A DNA stretch of 64,000 nt from Ctena decussata (GCA_963989385.1 OZ022515.1:6170803-6234802), one strand, 5' to 3'; positions 32,625 to 43,230 are shown, numbered from the stretch's first letter. Made by a program: numbers and translations. The notes: generated by a model not told the origin, from the sequence alone.

Positions 32625-34339
32625 AGCTCACCTGAGCCATAGGCTCAGGGTGAGCTATTGTGATCACCCAGTGTCCGTCGTGCGTCGTCCGTCGTGCGGC
32701 GTCAACAATTTCTTTAAATGACATCTTCTCTGAAACCAGTAGGCCTAGGGCTTTGATATTTGGTATGAAGCATTGTCTAGTGGACCTCTACCAAGTTTGT
32801 TCAAATGGTGGCCCCAGGGTCCAAAATGGCCCTGGGGCAGGGGGTCTTATGTTCGAAACTCAGATATACTTAAAAATTTTCTTCTCCAGAACTGCTAGGC
32901 TCTGATGCTTGAAATTTGGTATGTAGCATTGCCTAATGGTCCTCTACCAAGTTTGTTCAAATGGTGGCCCCAGGGTCCTAAATGACCCTGGGGCAGGGAG
33001 TCCCAGGTTTGAACCATAGAAATACATAGAAAAATATTCAAAAATCTTCTTCTTCAGAACTGCATGGCTCAGATGCTTGAAATTTGGTATGTAGCATTGC
33101 CCACTGATCCTTTACCAAGTTTGTTCAAATGATGGCCTCAGGGTCCAAAATGGCTCCGCACCAGGGGGTCCTGGGTTTGAACCATAGAAATACATAGAAA
33201 AATATTCAAAAATCTTCTTCTTCAGAACCGCAAGGCTCAGAGGCTTTAAATTTAATATGTAGCATTGCCTAATAGTCCTTTACCTAGTTTGTTCAAAGGG
33301 TGGCCCCAGGGTGCAAAATGGTCCCTTGGCGGGGAGTCCAAAGTTTGAACCATAGAAATGCAAAGAAAAATATTCAAAAATCTTCTTCTTCAGAACTGCA
33401 AGGCTTAGATGCTTGAAATTTGGTATGATGCCTTGCCTAATAGTCCTTTACCAATTTTGTTCAAATGGTGGCCCCAGGGTCCAAAATGGCTCAGCGGCAG
33501 GGAGTCCTAGGTTTGAACCATAGAAATACATAGAAAAATATTCAAAAATCTTCTACTTCAGAACTTCTTGGCACAGATGCTTGAAATTTGGTATGTAGCA
33601 TTGCCTAGTAGTCTTTGACCAAGTTTGTTCAAATGATGACCCCAGGGTCTAAAACGGCCCGCCCCAGGGGGTCCTGGTTTTGAACCGTAGAAATACATAG
33701 AAAAATATTCAAAAATCTTCTTCTTCAGAAGCACTTGGCTCAGATGCTTGAAATTTAATATGTAGCATTGCCTTGTAGTCCTTTATCAAGTATGTTCAAA
33801 TGATGGCCCCAGGGTCCAAAATGACTCCGCAGCAGGGAGTCCTGAGTTTGAATCATAGAAATACATAGGAAAATATTAAAAAATCTTCTTCATCAGAACC
33901 ACTCGACTCAGATGCTCGAAATTTGGTATGATGCATTGCCTGGTGGACCTCTACCAAGTACATGTATGTTCAAATGGTGGCCCTGGGATCTAAAATGGCC
34001 CTGGGGCAGATAGTCTTGGGTTCAAAATTAATATATACTTAAAAATCTTCTTCTCCAGAGCCCCTTAGTGCAGATGCTTGAAATTTGATATGATGCATTG
34101 CCTAGTTGTCCTTTACCAAGTTTGTTCAAATGATGGTGCCAGGATCAAAAATGGCCCCGCACCAGGGGGTCCTGGGTTTGAACCATAGAAATACATAGAA
34201 AAATATTCAAAAAATCTTCTTCTTCAGAACCATTTGGAAAATGTTGCAAACTGTCAGGTTTGTCCAAATGATGACCCTAGTTTGACCTTTAACCTTTTTG
34301 CTCAGGTGAGCGATTCAGGGCCACTTGGCCCTCTTGTTT
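32625..34339 (+). mobile_element. Pearl/Helentron-like non-autonomous element 2
   Basis: Left end TTAGCTCACCTGAGCC with subterminal GCTCACCTGAGC at 32626-32637. Right end GCTCAGGTGAGC (34300-34311), hairpin AGGGCCACTTGGCCCT (34317-34332) and terminal CTTGTTT. The ends match element 1 (10680-16020), including GGTGAGCGATTCAGGGCCAC, yet the core is unrelated. It consists of about nine degenerate units of roughly 160-170 bp, each with CTTCTTCAGAAC, GATGCTTGAAATTTGGTATG, ACCAAGTTTGTTCAAATG, CCCCAGGGTCCAAAATGG and GAACCATAGAAATACATAG. The left end includes GTCCGTCGTGCGTCGTCCG. No protein is encoded; autonomous Helentrons would supply Rep-helicase. Confidence 0.75.
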
Positions 34340-34529
34340 AAAACAATGTAATTTGTTTTAATGGGATCTGTCTATATAGCAGAGGGCCTAGAGAACAACT
34401 ATCAGTATAGATGGGCATATTGGCAATGTCCTGAAATATTAATAACATGCATTGTGAAATGGATGTTTGCATTCAGTTTGGTCGGGTTGCTATAGTTCTT
34501 TACTAAAAAAGTGTAGGGGAAACCCTGGA

Positions 34530-34975
34530 AAAATGTCCAGGGATTGAGTGGGCATTGTTCATGGTCTCAATGGACATTTTCCATGGACCCTCATTCCAAT
34601 ACTCAGGTGGGACAATGTCCATGGACAATGTCCACTGAGTCCATGGACCCTCATTCCAATACTCAAACTGGACATTGCCCATGAACAATGTCCACTGAGT
34701 CCATGGACTTACGACAGACAGGTTCTGTGGGCATTGTTCATGGTCTCAGTCGACATTCTTCATGGACTGAGTGGACAATGTCCATGGACTCAGTGGACAA
34801 TGTCCATGGACTCAGTGGACATTGTCCATGGACCCTCATTCCAGTACTCAGGTGGGACAATGTCCATGGACAATGTCCACTGAGTCCATGGACCCTAATT
34901 CCAATACTCAAACGGGACAATGCCCATGGACAATGCCCACTGAGTCCATGGACTTACTACAGACAGGCTCTGTGG
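34530..34975. repeat. Palindromic minisatellite CCATGGACTCAGTGGACA, right cluster
   Basis: About a dozen units reading GTCCATGGACTCAGTGGACA and ATTGTCCATGGACCCTCATT, with the longer phrase CCAATACTCA repeated. CCATGG and TCCA..TGGA dyads make each unit nearly self-complementary. Several frames on both strands therefore stay open (repeats of WTMSMDSVD, VHGLSGHCPW and the like). These are not considered genes. Confidence 0.85.
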
Positions 34976-35485
34976 CTATGTAACTTGTTTTGGTAGATAA
35001 GACAAAAACAGAGAAAAAGCACTGTCCTCTAAAATTCTGGCCATCATAATATTTTTCTGTATTAAATAAAAAAATGTGTTTACAGAAAGTTATGCTTTCA
35101 TTCCAAATGCATGATTGATTATTGAACAGTGTCAAGTGAACAATTTGTTGAATATTACAATAAAAAACTTAAATATTGGACAGACAGTCAGTCTTAAAGA
35201 AGCTGCAGTCTTTTGGGGTATGCATTTTTTACAATTCAGTCAAGTTTGATAATCCTGATGGGGCAAGAGGATGGTGTGCAGATTTGAACTGCAATACTAA
35301 AATTTATAAGGAAGTAGACCAGATGTCGAAATATTGTTGCTCGCTATAATTTGGAATTATTCCAGGTAGATCAATATGATATCAGAATTATATGCATGGC
35401 AATTGTGAAAACCAACTTATTGCAACTTTTACTGCCATTTAGCTGATGGTTCATGATTTCAATTTCATAACCCTTCCAGAGATAG
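34976..35485. other. Non-coding, nothing recognised
   Basis: AT-rich sequence without supported features. Confidence 0.5.
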
Positions 35486-35560
35486 ATGGAGCTCCGGTAG
35501 CTCAATGGGTTAAGTAAGCACTGGCCTACTGATCTAGATGACAGGGTTCGAATCCCCCTT

Positions 35561-37170
35561 GCCGGGCTGCATAGCACAATTGGTAGGGCACCTGACTCAT
35601 ATTGAGTCAGAGGTTCTTGGTTTAAAACCCGGTCTGGCCACATACGAGGGATGATCAAAAAGTTCCCGGAAAAGTTCTGTAATCTCTTTAATGTTTTACT
35701 ATCTTCAATGAAATTTTACACTATCCAACATCAATGTATTTGTGATTCATATCATACAAAATAATTGACTTATGTCTTACCAGTTCATTGCACGCGCCAC
35801 CAACGTAACGACCGGAAACGTGACCCGGCCCAGCTAACGTTACGTTGCATTTTTATCGGTTCTAATAACAAATTCTGAACGTTGTTTATCTATGAAATGT
35901 ATGTATTAACGTTAATTCATTCACCTAAACTTAGAAATATATATCTTATCTTTATGTTCATATCAATTTTTGTAAGTTCTTTTGATCTTTTTAACGAAAT
36001 GATGTCTAATTCCAACGTGCCCTTTAAAAGTCAATGTTTGGGGGTGGGGTAATTCAAGGGCAGATAATTTACATTACGTTGTGAAATGGAATTGTTATTA
36101 TCAAGTTTCATGAACCTTAGATAATGGCAATTCGTTAGATATGTGATGTACCCTTTCAGTCGAACTATTCCAGCAATGCGTCAATGCAATCTGATATCTG
36201 CAGCAGCATTAGTTGTCTATCAAAAGTCTTAAATCAAGCAGCAGCAAGGCCACATCAGTAAGCTTTGTCAAAATTCAGCCATAGTCTTAAGATAAGTCCT
36301 TTTGTATAAGTAGCTTCATGTGCCACACTCTTCTAAATGCTGCACATAGTAATAAATTAATATGACCTTAATTATAACAAAGATGGCCGATACATCGTTC
36401 CTGCTGGGTGAGATGGGCATTTGCTGGAAGTTCATTATGCTGCCGCTTTCAGGTTGTGTTGTCGTATTGCTGGAATGGTTCAACTGAAATGCTTAATTAT
36501 ATATTTAACAAATTGCCATTGTCCCTAGTTTATGAAACCTTTTCATAACACTTCCGTATTATAAGGTAAAGTAAGTTATCTGCCCTTGAATTACCCCACC
36601 CACACATGTTTACTGTTAAAGGTTACGTTGGACTTAGCAATCATTTCGTAGAAAGAATCAAAACAACTCACAAAATTTGTAATGAACATAAAGATAATAT
36701 ATAAATATTTTTAAGTTTATGTAAAGTAATTCATGTTTCCATTAATAATTTGTGAGTAAGCAACGTTCCAATTTGGCTATTAGAAACGATAAAAATGCAA
36801 CGTAACGTTAGCTGGGCCGGGTCACGTTACCGGTCGTTACGTTGGTGGCGCGTGCAATGAACTGGTTAGACATAAGTCAATTGTTTTGTATGATTTGAAT
36901 CAAAATTACATTAGGTTGCCTGGGATAAAATTTTATTGAAGAAAGTAAAATAATAAAGAGCGTACAGCACTTTTCCGGGAACTTTTTGATCATCCCTCGT
37001 ACTTTTGTTTCTCCTTCTGCTGATTCAAGAAGGGCAGTTGTTGCACTTAGTACTGGTTAACCACTTAGGAGGTCTAAGCCTGCCCAGGAATAGTGTAGTT
37101 AGGTTAACTGACCGTCCCAACATGACCAGACTGTGGACGTTAAACATCAAATCAATCGATCAATCAGTCA
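35561..37170 (+). mobile_element. SINE family 1 copy, interrupted by a foldback transposon
   Basis: The tRNA-like head is at 35561-35644 (GCCGGGCTGCATAGCACAAT, B-box GGTTTAAAACCCGG, GGTCTGGCCACATA). The body resumes at 37002 (CTTTTGTTTCTCCTTCTG) and runs to the ATCAATCGATCAATCAGTC tail. A segment (TATCAGTTACTGGCGAAAGT in other copies) is missing near 37040. Confidence 0.85.
35645..36999. mobile_element. 1.35 kb foldback DNA transposon, TA target site
   Basis: Ends are CGAGGGATGATCAAAAAGTT at the left and AACTTTTTGATCATCCCTCG at the right, with TA on both sides (35643-35644 and 37000-37001). The two halves are inverted copies of each other almost to the centre near 36320. Paired landmarks are ACGTTACGTTGCATTTTTAT (35840) with ATAAAAATGCAACGTAACGT (36790), and GGGGTAATTCAAGGGCAGAT (36045) with ATCTGCCCTTGAATTACCCC (36580). 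TA duplication and CGAGGG termini suggest mobilisation by a mariner-type (Tc1/mariner superfamily) transposase. No transposase gene is inside. Confidence 0.85.
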
Positions 37171-37313
37171 AATCCTGCTTGAGGCAAGAATCTTTCCTAC
37201 CATAAACAGGGTTCCATTGCACACAGCCTTTCATTATCATCCTCCCATCATCCTGATATAACTGAAATACTGTTGAAAAGGATGTAAAATCACAAGTCAT
37301 CCATCCATCCAGA

Positions 37314-37510
37314 GATAGATGGATGACTTGCTATTTTATGTTCTAAAATTTTCAACAGTATTTCAGTCATGTATCGGGATGATCAGAGGGTGATAATGAA
37401 AGTCTGTGTGAAGTTAAAGCTTGTTTAGAGTTAAAAAGATTTCCGCCTCTATGGGGAATCAAACTTGGCCTGCTAGATCAGGTTAACCCACTGATCTATG
37501 GGGCTCTGCC
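37314..37510 (-). mobile_element. SINE family 2 copy, inverted, tail-to-tail with the previous copy
   Basis: Minus-strand head: GGGGCAGAGCCCCATAGATC region, with GGGGAATCAAACTTGGCC as a decayed B-box complement. The body AACAGTATTTCAGTCATG and tail GATAGATGGATGACTTG abut the tail of the copy ending at 37313, giving a local palindrome. Confidence 0.75.
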
Positions 37511-37610
37511 CCTTCCAGGGAGAGAGAGAGGGAAAAGTCAAAGAAGAAAGGATATATGGGAGTAATATGCCCCCTCCCCCCACCCCTACCCCAACAGTCT
37601 GCTCAGGAAA
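37511..37610. other. Short spacer with C-rich tract
   Basis: CCCCCTCCCCCCACCCC lies at about 37570. Nothing else is recognised. Confidence 0.5.
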
Positions 37611-37619
37611 CATATAATT

Positions 37620-37840
37620 GACCATGACACCAAAACCAGCAAAGTGGCATGCACCCCCCGCGAGGACTCACAGATCAGCCTGGACATCCACCAAGTCTAG
37701 GCTGTGCGCTTAAAAGGTAGCTTTAGAAGGGTTAGCTACATCCATGTTGACAATTTAATGAAGACTCTGATCAGACTGGGCGATCTGAGTCTGCCCTGGT
37801 CACTTATGCCACATTGTTGGTTTTGTCGTGTAGCAGCTGA
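37620..37840. mobile_element. Degenerate MITE of the GAGCCGCGAC family
   Basis: Contains ACCAAAACCAGCAAAGTGG, CAGATCAGCCTGGACATCC, GACTCTGATCAGACTGGGCG and ACATTGTTGGTTTTGTCGTG. These are the internal arms of the MITE at 39534-39772, with decayed ends. Confidence 0.75.
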
Positions 37841-38540
37841 ATTATATTTATACCCACAACATCAGGGAGTATTGTCTTGTCACTCCAGCTGCCCAAATTT
37901 TTAGTCCCGTCTCGCAGTCCTTTGTTTGTCCTTTGTTCGCTCATTTGTTTTTTAGTTGGTTCATCCATCAGTTGGTTAACTTTTACTTCAGAGTTTTGCA
38001 TAAATTTAACTCTTTCGAGATCTGTAGCATTACCTTTAATTTAAAATAATCTAAGCCCCTTGGTCAGCCCACTGTGTGTGTCCAGGGGTAAATAAGTAGA
38101 ATCTAGGCCTAAGTTTTAAATCTAAAACACTCAAATTTTGCATATTGCTACATGAGTAGGTTCACTCATCATCTAAATGATGACATAATGATGTCAGGTC
38201 AATGTTGATGCAATGAAATGATATGTCATTGACATCAATACGACGTCATTTTGATGTAATGTGCCGGCTGGGCTGCTGCTGACCTAAGGTCGGATCAGAT
38301 ACCAAATGCACCTTTTTTGTGTCGAGGCTGCAAAGTGTCACATGCTGAAATGCTTGATTTCAAAAGAATCAAAAACTCTTTAGGGAATGATATTGTAATT
38401 TTAAAATTCTAATGGTGTTTGGTATAGTATGTTTAATTCATTAACTAAATTGTTTCTTCATATCACAGAGCTCCTGATAAAGTGCACTTTTTAGGATAAT
38501 TTAGAGGCAGTTTGTTTCATTTCTTCACGGAAACTTACAT
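37841..38540. other. Non-coding, nothing firmly recognised
   Basis: Unique AT-rich sequence. Around 38200, GATGTCAGGTCAATGTTGAT and TGATATGTCATTGACATCAA are mildly repetitive ATGACATCA words. Confidence 0.4.
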
Positions 38541-38544
38541 TGTG

Positions 38545-38605
38545 ATTCCTCAATAGAACTGTCTTGGCGAGACAGTTCTACATGTAAGTTGTGAGGGCTA
38601 TTCGC
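38545..38605. repeat. Hairpin AGAACTGTCT-TGGCG-AGACAGTTCT
   Basis: A perfect 10 bp stem with a 5 nt loop at about 38556-38580. It sits within a loose palindrome (AACTTACATTGTGA ... CATGTAAGTTGTGAG), probably the centre of a decayed MITE. Confidence 0.65.
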
Positions 38606-38739
38606 ATAGATATTGTGAGCAGTCCTAATAGTGACCCACTGTAGTGAACTACAGCAAAATCATATCACAAGGAAGGAACATGTATCGCAAAGTACAGATG
38701 AATGAATAATTTGCAAGTTTATGGCCTTTTCAACTGTAT

Positions 38740-39955
38740 TATGCTATACCCCTGGCATCGTAGTTTGAGTATGCGTCAGCGTTTGCATTCAAGTTTGTGT
38801 TCGCGTTCGCGTCTGTGAGCAGTTTAACCTATCTTAACTATTTGCATTTAGCTCTTTTTCTCACAAAGTATAAGGGCTAGAGTAATGAAAGTTGGTACAC
38901 ACTTAGATCAGAACATGATCACCTGAATGTATGCACCATGTATGACCCTGACCTACTGGTCATGGTCTGCTGACTTTGAAAAAAAATAGGTTAATGGATG
39001 TTATGCATTTGTGTTCAAGTCAGTTTCAGAGTAGTTATAAGGGCTAGAGTCATGATATTTGGTCATTACTTGCATCTTGACAAGGGCATGTGAGTGTAAC
39101 CAACCATGTAGGACAGTGACCTACATTTTTATGCTTCAGTGGCTTTATAATATTTCTCAGTCCCTATATTGGTAACAGTTATGATACTTTGCACACACTT
39201 ACACATGGACAAGATCATAGCAGCATCCTCTTTGTATGGATTTGAAGTAAATTTTATGCTTCATTGACTTTATGATACACTTCACTGACTTTGTGATATT
39301 TCTCAGTCCCTGTATCAGTTAGGGCCATGATACTTGGCACACACCTACATATGGGCAGGACCATTTCAACACCATCATCCATGAATGGATTCGACCTATG
39401 TTCTTGCCTAACTGACTTTATGATACGCCTCACTGACTTTGTGATATTTCTCAGTCAGTATATGAGTTAGAGCCATTATACTTGGCACACACTTATATAT
39501 GGATATAAACATTTTAACATCATCATCTATATATGAGCCGCGACACGACAAAACCAACAATGTGGTTGTGCGCCCAGCGCAGACTCAGATCAGCCTGGGC
39601 ATCCGCCCAGTCTGATCAGAGCCTTCGCTGTCCGCGTGAAGGTAGCTTAGACCCGTAGCTACCTTTTCAGCACTTAGTGAAGAGTCTGATGAGGCTGAGT
39701 GGATGCCCAGCCTTGATCTGAGTCTGCGCAGGGCGCACAATCACATTGTTGGTTTTGTCGTGTCGCGGCTCATATGGATTTGACTTGTATCTTATGTTTC
39801 ACTGACTCAGTCATATTTCTCAGGTGCTATATGGATGGCAATCATTAAACTTGACACTCATATACATCTTGACATGAGCCTTTCAATACCACCAGCGCTG
39901 TGAGAGTCAAGCACCTGTAAGGTGCGCTTCTTTGTCTTCTGACAACTCTTGTTTT
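38740..39955 (+). mobile_element. Pearl-like element, family 2, with MITE insertion
   Basis: Begins near ATACCCCTGGCATCGTAG. It has a core of about four units of roughly 150 bp (TTTCTCAGTCCCTATAT, GTTATGATACTTTGCACACA, CTTCACTGACTTTGTGATA) and ends in the hairpin TTGTCTTCTGACAA followed by CTCTTGTTTTG. The same end in inverted orientation appears at 23218 and 61903. A GAGCCGCGAC MITE is inserted at 39534-39772. The left boundary is approximate. Confidence 0.6.
39534..39772. mobile_element. MITE, GAGCCGCGAC family, 239 bp
   Basis: Terminal inverted repeats TGAGCCGCGACACGACAAAA at the left and TTTTGTCGTGTCGCGGCTCA at the right, within TATA-flanked sequence. Internal arms CAGATCAGCCTGGGCATCCG and CGGATGC..GGCTGATCTGAG are inverted. 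No coding capacity. Confidence 0.9.
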
Positions 39956-40284
39956 GTGAAAGCTATACTTGTTGGTAATACTTGGGACTGAATTCTTGGT
40001 TGAAAGCCACTTTGTAAAGTAATGTCTAGGTCGACAGCATAGGCAGCTAAAATGGTATTACCACCGTGATATTGCCCTAAATTTCAAAGAACTTGTGGGG
40101 GCAGATAATGCTTTTGGTGTTTCTAGTGGATCCCTTGGGTGGGCACCTGAGAACTTACTGTTTTCACTGTTGGCAGATACTTCTGTTTAACCCATAAAGC
40201 GCCAAAAAGCAGATAACAAAATTACATCTGCAAAATTTCAAAATGTGTTTGGTCTAGCTAGATACCATATTGAGAATTCAAAGA

Positions 40285-40455
40285 CAAGAGGGCAAACCAG
40301 GTAGATCCAGATGAGGCAGTTCATAATGAGCTGCCTCATCTGGGTCTACACTGTTTGCAAATTCAACTACCCTAATAACCCTAGATATTCAGACAGGCAG
40401 GTCAGAGCAAGCATTGTAGAAGGGGCAGTTAGATCAGGGTCTACAATTTTTGCCA
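40285..40455. mobile_element. Two small GTAGA/TCTAC palindromes
   Basis: 40285-40363 folds: GTAGATCCAGATGAGGCAG ... CTGCCTCATCTGGGTCTAC. 40405-40455 is a weaker relative. Same family as 22589 and 43911. Confidence 0.7.
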
Positions 40456-40505
40456 TTCACTAAGCATCATTGGATGCATTAACCTTTGTCACATAGCAAA
40501 TAAAC

Positions 40506-40776
40506 GCCGGTCCGCGTAGCGCCATTGGTAGGGCACCTGACTCATAAGTCAGAGGTCCTGGGTTCGAAACCCGGTCTGGCCACATACTTTTGTTTCTCCT
40601 TCCACTGATTCAAGAAGGGCAGTTATCAGTTACTGGCGAAAGTATGTGCACTTAGTACTGGTTAACCGCTTAGGAGGTCTACACCTGCCCAGGAATAGTG
40701 TGGTTAGGTTAACTGACCATCCCGACATGACCCTAGCTGTTTACCATGGACGTTAACAATAAATCAGTCAATCAGT
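40506..40776 (+). mobile_element. SINE family 1, full-length copy
   Basis: tRNA-like head GTCCGCGTAGCGCCATTGG with B-box GGTTCGAAACC, then GTCTGGCCACATAC, the conserved body, and a short AATCAGTCAATCAGTC tail. The target duplication CATAGCAAATAAAC lies at 40492-40505 and 40777-40790. This is the best reference copy of the family in the window. It is a SINE and not a tRNA gene, because the tRNA-like part runs straight into the SINE body. Confidence 0.95.
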
Positions 40777-40790
40777 CATAGCAAATAAAC

Positions 40791-41430
40791 AGTTTATTTG
40801 CTACCTGCCTGTGTATGCTTGATCAACTTTCTAAGAATTTTAGAACATATTAAGTATCCGAAATTTTAGGGTCATAACGGTACTCTCATTTCTGGAACTT
40901 TGAATGAGATCCTTCTGGTGGAGCAACTCAAGTTGTTGATCAGTTGTAACAGCCAGTAAATTGCTTTCTCAGTTCCAGCTTACAACTTGTCAGAGTTTAT
41001 TGATCAAATTTCTCAAAAGTCTTGAAGTATACTGAACAAAATAAAGAAATGCATAGTTTAGTTATAATGTGCTTAAGTATTGGGACACCTAAGATAATAA
41101 ATTTTCTATTTGTTCCAAATGGAAAATTCATTATTTTAGGTGTCTCATTATATTTGTTCCACAGTTTTGGTGGATGCCCAGGCTGATCTAAGTCTGCGCT
41201 CATATATTTGACAACGAGCAGACAGGCAAGACACCCTCTTATGTTGATTTCTTGTTTTTGATTAAAAAATAAGAAAAACTTTATTGTAATGGAAAATTGA
41301 GTTTTAGTAGAGAATTAATTTTTTTGGTATTTTTGCATGGATCTATGCATGTAAAAAATTGAAATATATATATATAATTCTATAAAATGTGGGCTTACTA
41401 GGAAGAAAGTCTACTGCAAGTATTTAATGC
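40791..41430. other. Non-coding spacer with small MITE pieces
   Basis: 41056-41163 is a relative of the MITE of about 105 bp: AATGTGCTTAAGTATTGGG ... ATTCATTATTTTAGGTGTC. 41171-41212 is a fragment of the GAGCCGCGAC MITE (GGATGCCCAGGCTGATCTAA). The rest is unrecognised. Confidence 0.6.
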
Positions 41431-43230
41431 CTTTTTATACCCCCGTATTGTAAAAAAACGGACGTATTATGTGGTGGTGCTGTCCGTCCGTCCGTAAACA
41501 TTCTTGTACACGCCATAACTCAGTAACCATTTGGGATATCTTCATGAAATTTGGTAGGCATATGTATTAGGGTGGGGGAACGTGTCGCGTATAAGAATGG
41601 TTGCTCCCCCTTTCTTACTTTTGAAGTTATGCCCCTTTGATTAATTTTTTCCCTGTAAGTCTTTTAAGCGCCATAACTAGATAACCGTTTGGGATATCTT
41701 TATAAAACTTCATAGCAATGTGTATGAAGTCCTAATGATGTGTCTCGTACAACAATGGCTGCTCTCCCTTTCTTCGTTTTAGAGTTAATCCCTTTAAGTA
41801 GTTCTTAAAGGCTTTTTTTGTGTAAACTTTTATATTTTGTCAAGGGAAAAAAGTAGAACTAAAAATGGTATAACTAGTGTATTTAGGTTATCTCCCTTGT
41901 TCAAAGATATCAAAGATTTCTTCACACCCATACAAGCTAGACTGGTCATATTTGGCATACAGGTTGATGACGACATGTTGTATTGTGGGATTGAGAACCA
42001 GCCTTCTCCTGCTTATTCTTCCCTGTATTTGTCCGATTTTCTTTCTTTCCATACTTTGAATAATGAATTTTTTCGTCAAAGATTTCTCCACAACCATGCA
42101 AGCTAGAGTCATACAGTCAAACCTGTCTTAAGGGGTCACCCCATGGGACCCACAAAAATTGGCTGCTTAAGACAGGTGACCCCTTAATACAGGTTCATTT
42201 GCACTGTATTTTGGTCTAAGGGACCCCCAGAAAGTGGCTGCTATAGACAGGTGACCCCTTAATACAGTGACCCTTTAAGACAGGTTTGACTGTATTTGTT
42301 ATGCAGGTTGATAACGACATGTTGTATTGTGGGATCAAGAACCAGCCTTCTCCTGCTTATTCTTCCCTGTATTTGTCCGATTTTCTTTCTTTCCATACTT
42401 TGAATAATGAAATTTTTCGTCAAAGATTTCTCCACAACCATGCAAGCTAGAGTAGTCATATTTGGTATGCAGGTTGATGACGATATGTTGTATTATTGGA
42501 TTGAGAACCAGCCTTTTTCTGCTTATTCTTCCGTGTATTTGTCCAATATTCTTTCTTTCCATACTTTGAATAATAAATTTTTTCGTCAAAGATTTCTCCA
42601 CAACCAAGCAAGCTAGAGTAGTCCCATTTGGTATGCAGGTTGATGACGATATGTTGTATCATGGGATTGAGAACCAGCCTTTTTCTGCTTATTCTTCCCT
42701 GTATTTGTCCAATATTCTTTCTTTCCATACTTTGAATAATCAACCTTTTCATCAAAGTTTTCTCCACAACCATGCAAGCTAGATAAGTCATATTTGGTAT
42801 GCAGGTTAATGATGGCTTACTGTATTGTGGGATTGAGAACCAGACTTCTCTTCTTTTTATTCCCTGTATTTGTCTGATTTTCTTTCTCTCTTTACTTTGA
42901 ATAATGCATTTTTTTTTTGCAAAAGATTTCTATGCATCTGTAAGTTAGAGTAGGGATTTTTGTATGCAGGTTGATGATAACTTGTTGTATTGTGGGATTG
43001 AGAACCAGTCTTCTCCTGCTTATTCTTCCCTATATTTTTCCAATTTTCTTTCTCTCCTGACTTTGAATAATGTAATTTTTTGTAACAGATTTCACAGCAA
43101 CCATTCATATTTGGTATACATGGTAACAATGATTTCTCTCCCTCTTTATGCTTTTTGTTACGAAAATAACACCATTTGATTTAAGCAATTAAGCGGGGGT
43201 ATAGTCGGATTCGCTGACAGTTCTAGTTAA
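41431..43230 (+). mobile_element. Pearl-like element, family 3
   Basis: The left edge TTTATACCCCCGTATTG and right GCGGGGGTATAGTCGG provide subterminal inverted repeats (TATACCCCCG / CGGGGGTATA). The right end reads CGCTGACAGTTCTAGTTAA, giving a CTAG-type terminus compatible with Helitrons. The core (41925-43130) has about seven units of roughly 168 bp: TTTGGTATGCAGGTTGATGA, TTGTATTGTGGGATTGAGAA, CTGCTTATTCTTCCCTGTAT, CTTTCCATACTTTGAATAAT and CACAACCATGCAAGCTAGAG. A MITE interrupts the core at 42114-42292. Long open frames on both strands are by-products of the repeat. Confidence 0.7.
42114..42292. mobile_element. MITE, CAGTCAAACCTGTCTTA ends, TA target
   Basis: Left CAGTCAAACCTGTCTTAAGG and right CTTTAAGACAGGTTTGACTG are terminal inverted repeats. 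TA lies on each side (42112-42113, 42293-42294). Internal AGACAGGTGACCCCTTAATA is repeated twice. Confidence 0.9.

Larger units (their letters stand above)
35491..37313 (+). mobile_element. SINE family 2 copy, interrupted by SINE 1
   Basis: The tRNA-like head occupies 35491-35560 (GGTAGCTCAATGGGTTAAG as A-box region, GGGTTCGAATCCCC as B-box). The remainder resumes at 37181 (GAGGCAAGAATCTTTCC, CACACAGCCTTTCATTATC, CTGAAATACTGTTGAAAAGG, CAAGTCATCCATCCATCC). The interruption (35561-37170) is flanked by AATCCCCCTT (35551-35560) and AATCCTGCTT (37171-37180), an aged 10 bp target duplication. Confidence 0.85.

Noticed and set aside
34503..34996. Several open frames on both strands with peptide repeats such as WTMSMDSVD
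   Set aside because: They arise because the minisatellite unit is near-palindromic and lacks stops in most frames. No start context, no conservation beyond the DNA repeat.
40506..40581. tRNA-like sequence with A and B boxes that could be called a tRNA gene
   Set aside because: The tRNA-like part runs directly into a SINE body with target duplications, and the same head recurs at 19.6 and 35.6 kb with changed anticodon-loop bases. It is a SINE promoter, not a tRNA gene.
41837..43129. Overlapping open frames with repeated peptides (MVVEKSLTKKFIIQ..., GIENQP..AYSS..)
   Set aside because: Both strands and several frames are open with a period of about 168 bp. They reflect the tandem DNA unit, not protein selection.
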